Assembly (NCBI GenBank): GCA_949296915.1
Contig: CASFPX010000007.1
Span: 67,236-131,235, forward strand
DNA length: 64,000 nucleotides
Direction of reading: 5' to 3'
Source: Onthovicinus sp900555545
GTDB lineage: Bacteria; Bacillota; Clostridia; Oscillospirales; Acutalibacteraceae
Shown: in pieces, positions 62,173 to 64,000 of the stretch
Position numbering within the stretch: position 1 is the stretch's first letter
Layout of the letters: each line of letters starts with the position of its first letter
Notes under the pieces: generated by a model
What the model was told of the DNA's origin: nothing
What the model saw: only the letters and a program-made list of their open reading frames with translations
The model's database searches: none
Translations under genes and position numbers: made by a program

Positions 62173-63135
62173 TCACTCTGTTTTTTCGGGAAGCTGCCAG
62201 TACCACTGACTGCCTTCCTTAACCGATTGGACATTCAGCGCTTTCTTCGCCTCATCCAGCACACGCTTGGAAATGCCTGCCGCCTGTGCTTTTTTCAGCA
62301 ATGCCTGCTGCGGATATTTGCCCTTGGAAAGATATTCAAGGATAAGATTTTCCGCCTGTTCGGATTTCTTTTCTCTCGGAATCCCGCTGAGTAAATCGTC
62401 TACTGATATATCGTAATGACCGAGCCAGCGAAATCCGTTTTCCCTGTCCAGCTCGAAGGCAATCGCTTCACCCTCTGGAGCAAGGGAAGACTTGTCCTGC
62501 ACCATTACCCTGACCTGTGGATTGTCTTTAATTCTTCCGACAATCAGGACGCTTCTTGCTGAAGCCTGAAAGTCAATCGAGCCAAGCCCACGGTAAGAAG
62601 ATTTATTTCCGCTTCCTTTATTCATATGCCCCACAAGTAAAACTGCACAGTCATATTTTTCTGCGATTCGTCCGAGCTGTGCCATCACATTGCGGACTTC
62701 ATTTGCGTTGTTCATATTGATATTCGCACCGACATACGCCTGAATCGGATCAAGGATTACCACCTTTGCGCCGACTTCTATGATTGCCTTTTCAATGCGC
62801 TCATCCAGCATACTGAGTGCGGCTTCCGATTCGTCTATCACTTTGATTTGCGTACATTCCGCCTCAGCCGCTTCCAATCTCGGTTTGATGGTATCTTCAA
62901 GACCGTCCTCGGCAGTTTGATAGATAATCTTAACAGGCTCACGCTCGGTATTGTCATAGGGCAGCGCCTCTCCTTTTGAAAGAAGCGCCGCCAGTCTTAA
63001 TGCCAGAGTTGTTTTACCCTCGCCGGGATCACCCTGAATAATTGTGATTTTCCCGTATGGAATATACGGATACCAAAGCCAGTTCACTTGTTTACTTTGT
63101 ACTTCATCCATACTGATAATTTTCAGTTCAGCCAT
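62173..63135 (-). CDS. RepA-like RecA-fold ATPase (AAA_25 type)
   Basis: A 320-residue ATPase starting at ATG 63133-63135, eight bases after AAAGGCGG. Walker A is GDPGEGKTT, Walker B VVILDPIQA, followed by VLLVGHMNKG and the GLGSIDFQASARSVL segment typical of RSF1010-RepA-like helicases in clostridial mobile elements. A C-terminal winged-helix (SKGKYPQQALLKKAQAAGISKRVLDEAKKAL) follows. It probably helps replicate or unwind the element. Confidence 0.88.
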   Translation of the reverse strand: MAELKIISMDEVQSKQVNWLWYPYIPYGKITIIQGDPGEGKTTLALRLAALLSKGEALPYDNTEREPVKIIYQTAEDGLEDTIKPRLEAAEAECTQIKVIDESEAALSMLDERIEKAIIEVGAKVVILDPIQAYVGANINMNNANEVRNVMAQLGRIAEKYDCAVLLVGHMNKGSGNKSSYRGLGSIDFQASARSVLIVGRIKDNPQVRVMVQDKSSLAPEGEAIAFELDRENGFRWLGHYDISVDDLLSGIPREKKSEQAENLILEYLSKGKYPQQALLKKAQAAGISKRVLDEAKKALNVQSVKEGSQWYWQLPEKTE

Positions 63136-63151
63136 TCCTGCCACCGCCTTT

Positions 63152-63274
63152 CAGAAGAAAAGCATTGATATTTCCGTTTTGATTGGTTATACTGTAATTA
63201 GTTGCATGGAGTGACTGCCTATCATCTGCGCCAACAGATGATGTTCGGGCGGTCATTTCTTTTTGCTTATTCAT
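63152..63274 (-). CDS. 40-residue ORF between MobC-like and ATPase genes
   Basis: ATG at 63272-63274 with GGAGAGGAACAG upstream; it reads MNKQKEMTARTSSVGADD and ends MLFF. It lies tightly between two element genes on the same strand (16 bp before the ATPase start). Function unknown; possibly a small regulator or coupling peptide. Confidence 0.55.
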
Positions 63275-63599
63275 CCTGTTCCTCTCCTTTCAAGCCGCCG
63301 AGAATGACAGCGATTAGTTCAATGACATTGAGCAGTTCCTCGTCCACGCTATTTCCTTCCTCAATACGCTGCAACTCCGCAAGGACGGCGGCAAGCTCCT
63401 GTTTCAGAGCCTTATACACCCTCGGATTACCCTGCACCACCACATCCTGATTGAGACAGCGGCGGTAGCAGTATTCCTGCTTTGGCAGTCCCGATAAGGC
63501 GACCGCCTTGTTAATGCGTTCGTTTTCTTCGGGTGATACCCGAAATCCTACGGTAATATTTCTCCAACGGTTTTTATTGTCTCTGTTCTTAGCTGACAT
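63267..63599 (-). CDS. MobC-like relaxosome accessory protein
   Basis: A 110-residue protein starting at ATG 63597-63599 inside the end of the integrase gene, with AAAGGAG upstream. The N-terminal part (NITVGFRVSPEENERINKAVALSGLPKQEYCYRRCL) is a ribbon-helix-helix DNA-binding pattern of MobC/plasmid mobilization proteins, and the C-terminal half is a helical segment. It would bind the oriT region and recruit the relaxase, which is broken here. Confidence 0.78.
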   Translation of the reverse strand: MSAKNRDNKNRWRNITVGFRVSPEENERINKAVALSGLPKQEYCYRRCLNQDVVVQGNPRVYKALKQELAAVLAELQRIEEGNSVDEELLNVIELIAVILGGLKGEEQDE

Positions 63600-64000
63600 T
63601 TTCAAAATCTCCTTTCCCTAAATCGTCTAACCGCTTCGCCATTTCCGTCTGCTTGGACGGGAACAGATGAGCGTACTGATAAGTGATTTCAATGCTTTCG
63701 TGCCCTACACGGTCTGCAATCGCCACCGCCGAAAATCCCATATCGATCAGCAAACTGATATGGCTGTGTCTCAAATCGTGAATGCGAATACGCTTTACGC
63801 CTGCGGCTTTCGCCCCTCTGTCCATCTCGTGATGAAGATAGCTTTTCGTTACCGTAAAGATACGGTCTTTCTTTTTGAGTTCGTAGAGCATACCAAGATA
63901 TTCCTGCATTTCCTCACAGAGAAAATGCGGCATTTTAATGGTGCGGTTGCTTTTCTTTGTTTTCGGCGTGGTAATCACATCTTCCCCGTGCAGACGCTGA
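63589..64000 (-). CDS. tyrosine site-specific integrase, C-terminal part
   Basis: The frame is open to the window edge; only the last 136 residues are visible. The catalytic domain has IHDLRHSHISLLI (Arg and His of the active site), GHESIEITYQYAHL (His and the nucleophilic Tyr) and a KTKKSNRTIKMP beta hairpin. It should integrate and excise the element at the guaA-like att site. No excisionase gene is visible. Confidence 0.93.
   Translation of the reverse strand, partial: QRLHGEDVITTPKTKKSNRTIKMPHFLCEEMQEYLGMLYELKKKDRIFTVTKSYLHHEMDRGAKAAGVKRIRIHDLRHSHISLLIDMGFSAVAIADRVGHESIEITYQYAHLFPSKQTEMAKRLDDLGKGDFENVS

Larger units (their letters stand above)
54091..64000. mobile_element. integrative mobilizable element carrying a defence operon (left end and most of its length)
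   Basis: AT-rich block bounded on the left by the guaA-like att site and running past the right edge. Core genes on the minus strand: integrase (partial), MobC-like protein, 40-residue ORF, RepA-like ATPase, broken relaxase, TnpV. Cargo on the plus strand: AbiEi, AbiEii, nuclease-methyltransferase, specificity subunit, KwaA, KwaB. Base composition differs sharply from the GC-rich chromosome to the left. TnpV and the Mob type recall Tn4451-like clostridial elements. Confidence 0.8.

Noticed and set aside
1..64000. rRNA, tRNA, CRISPR arrays or known riboswitches
   Set aside because: I saw no tRNA-like cloverleaf, no rRNA sequence, no regularly spaced repeat array and no riboswitch core I could support. 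Structured leaders such as that of glpK are reported as terminators only.

Overview
The window looks like a chromosomal stretch of a gut-type Gram-positive anaerobe, most likely a Clostridia (Oscillospiraceae-like) member. The reasons are a GC-rich low-molecular-weight Firmicute gene style with strong AGGAGG ribosome sites, TTG/GTG starts, TTGACA/TATAAT promoters, a CIRCE operator, several LytTR/GHKL two-component pairs, and FtsEX next to M23 peptidases. This placement is an inference; no rRNA or tRNA gene is visible.

Layout. 1-1.5 kb: end of an ECF-type sigma factor with two membrane proteins. 1.5-5.1 kb: a heterodimeric ABC exporter (minus strand) divergent from an unknown 141-residue gene. 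6-9.7 kb: glycolytic run pgk-tpiA-gpmI. 9.8-13.5 kb: an Agr-like quorum-sensing locus (response regulator, GHKL kinase, AgrD-like peptide, 15-codon ORF, secreted protein, small membrane protein) with no agrB. 13.6-17.3 kb: MarR/MATE pair, methyltransferase, GrpB protein. 17.3-18 kb: CIRCE-controlled Hsp20. 18.1-23.4 kb: second LytTR/GHKL pair followed by two ABC exporters. 23.8-28.6 kb (minus): phosphodiesterase, GH20 hexosaminidase, amidohydrolase, typA. 29-31.5 kb: GPH sugar symporter and a membrane-anchored XRE regulator. 31.6-35.5 kb (minus): glpK, Ldh-type dehydrogenase and malic enzyme behind a leader with a terminator hairpin. 35.7-41.5 kb (minus): ftsE, ftsX, two M23 endopeptidases and an S41 protein lacking its catalytic dyad. 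41.7-48 kb: PucR-type regulator, pseudouridine synthase, DUF4830 protein, pyrG, DUF1846 protein. 48.2-52 kb: LysR regulator divergent from flavodoxin, cupin, aldo-keto reductase and CMD-family genes. 52.3-54 kb: an XRE-aminotransferase fusion with four operator-like repeats.

From about 54.09 kb to the right edge the DNA is clearly AT-richer and appears to be an integrative mobilizable element. It starts at a copy of what reads as the 3' end of guaA, and has an integrase at the right edge, a MobC-like protein, a RepA-like ATPase, an oriT-like region, a broken relaxase and TnpV. Its cargo is one six-gene operon behind a single strong promoter: AbiEi/AbiEii toxin-antitoxin, a nuclease-methyltransferase plus specificity subunit, and a KwaA/KwaB (Kiwa) pair. 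This composite anti-phage operon, the agrB-less Agr locus with a candidate secreted effector, the 21-bp-period LytTR operators and the FtsEX-linked pseudo-protease are the most interesting parts.
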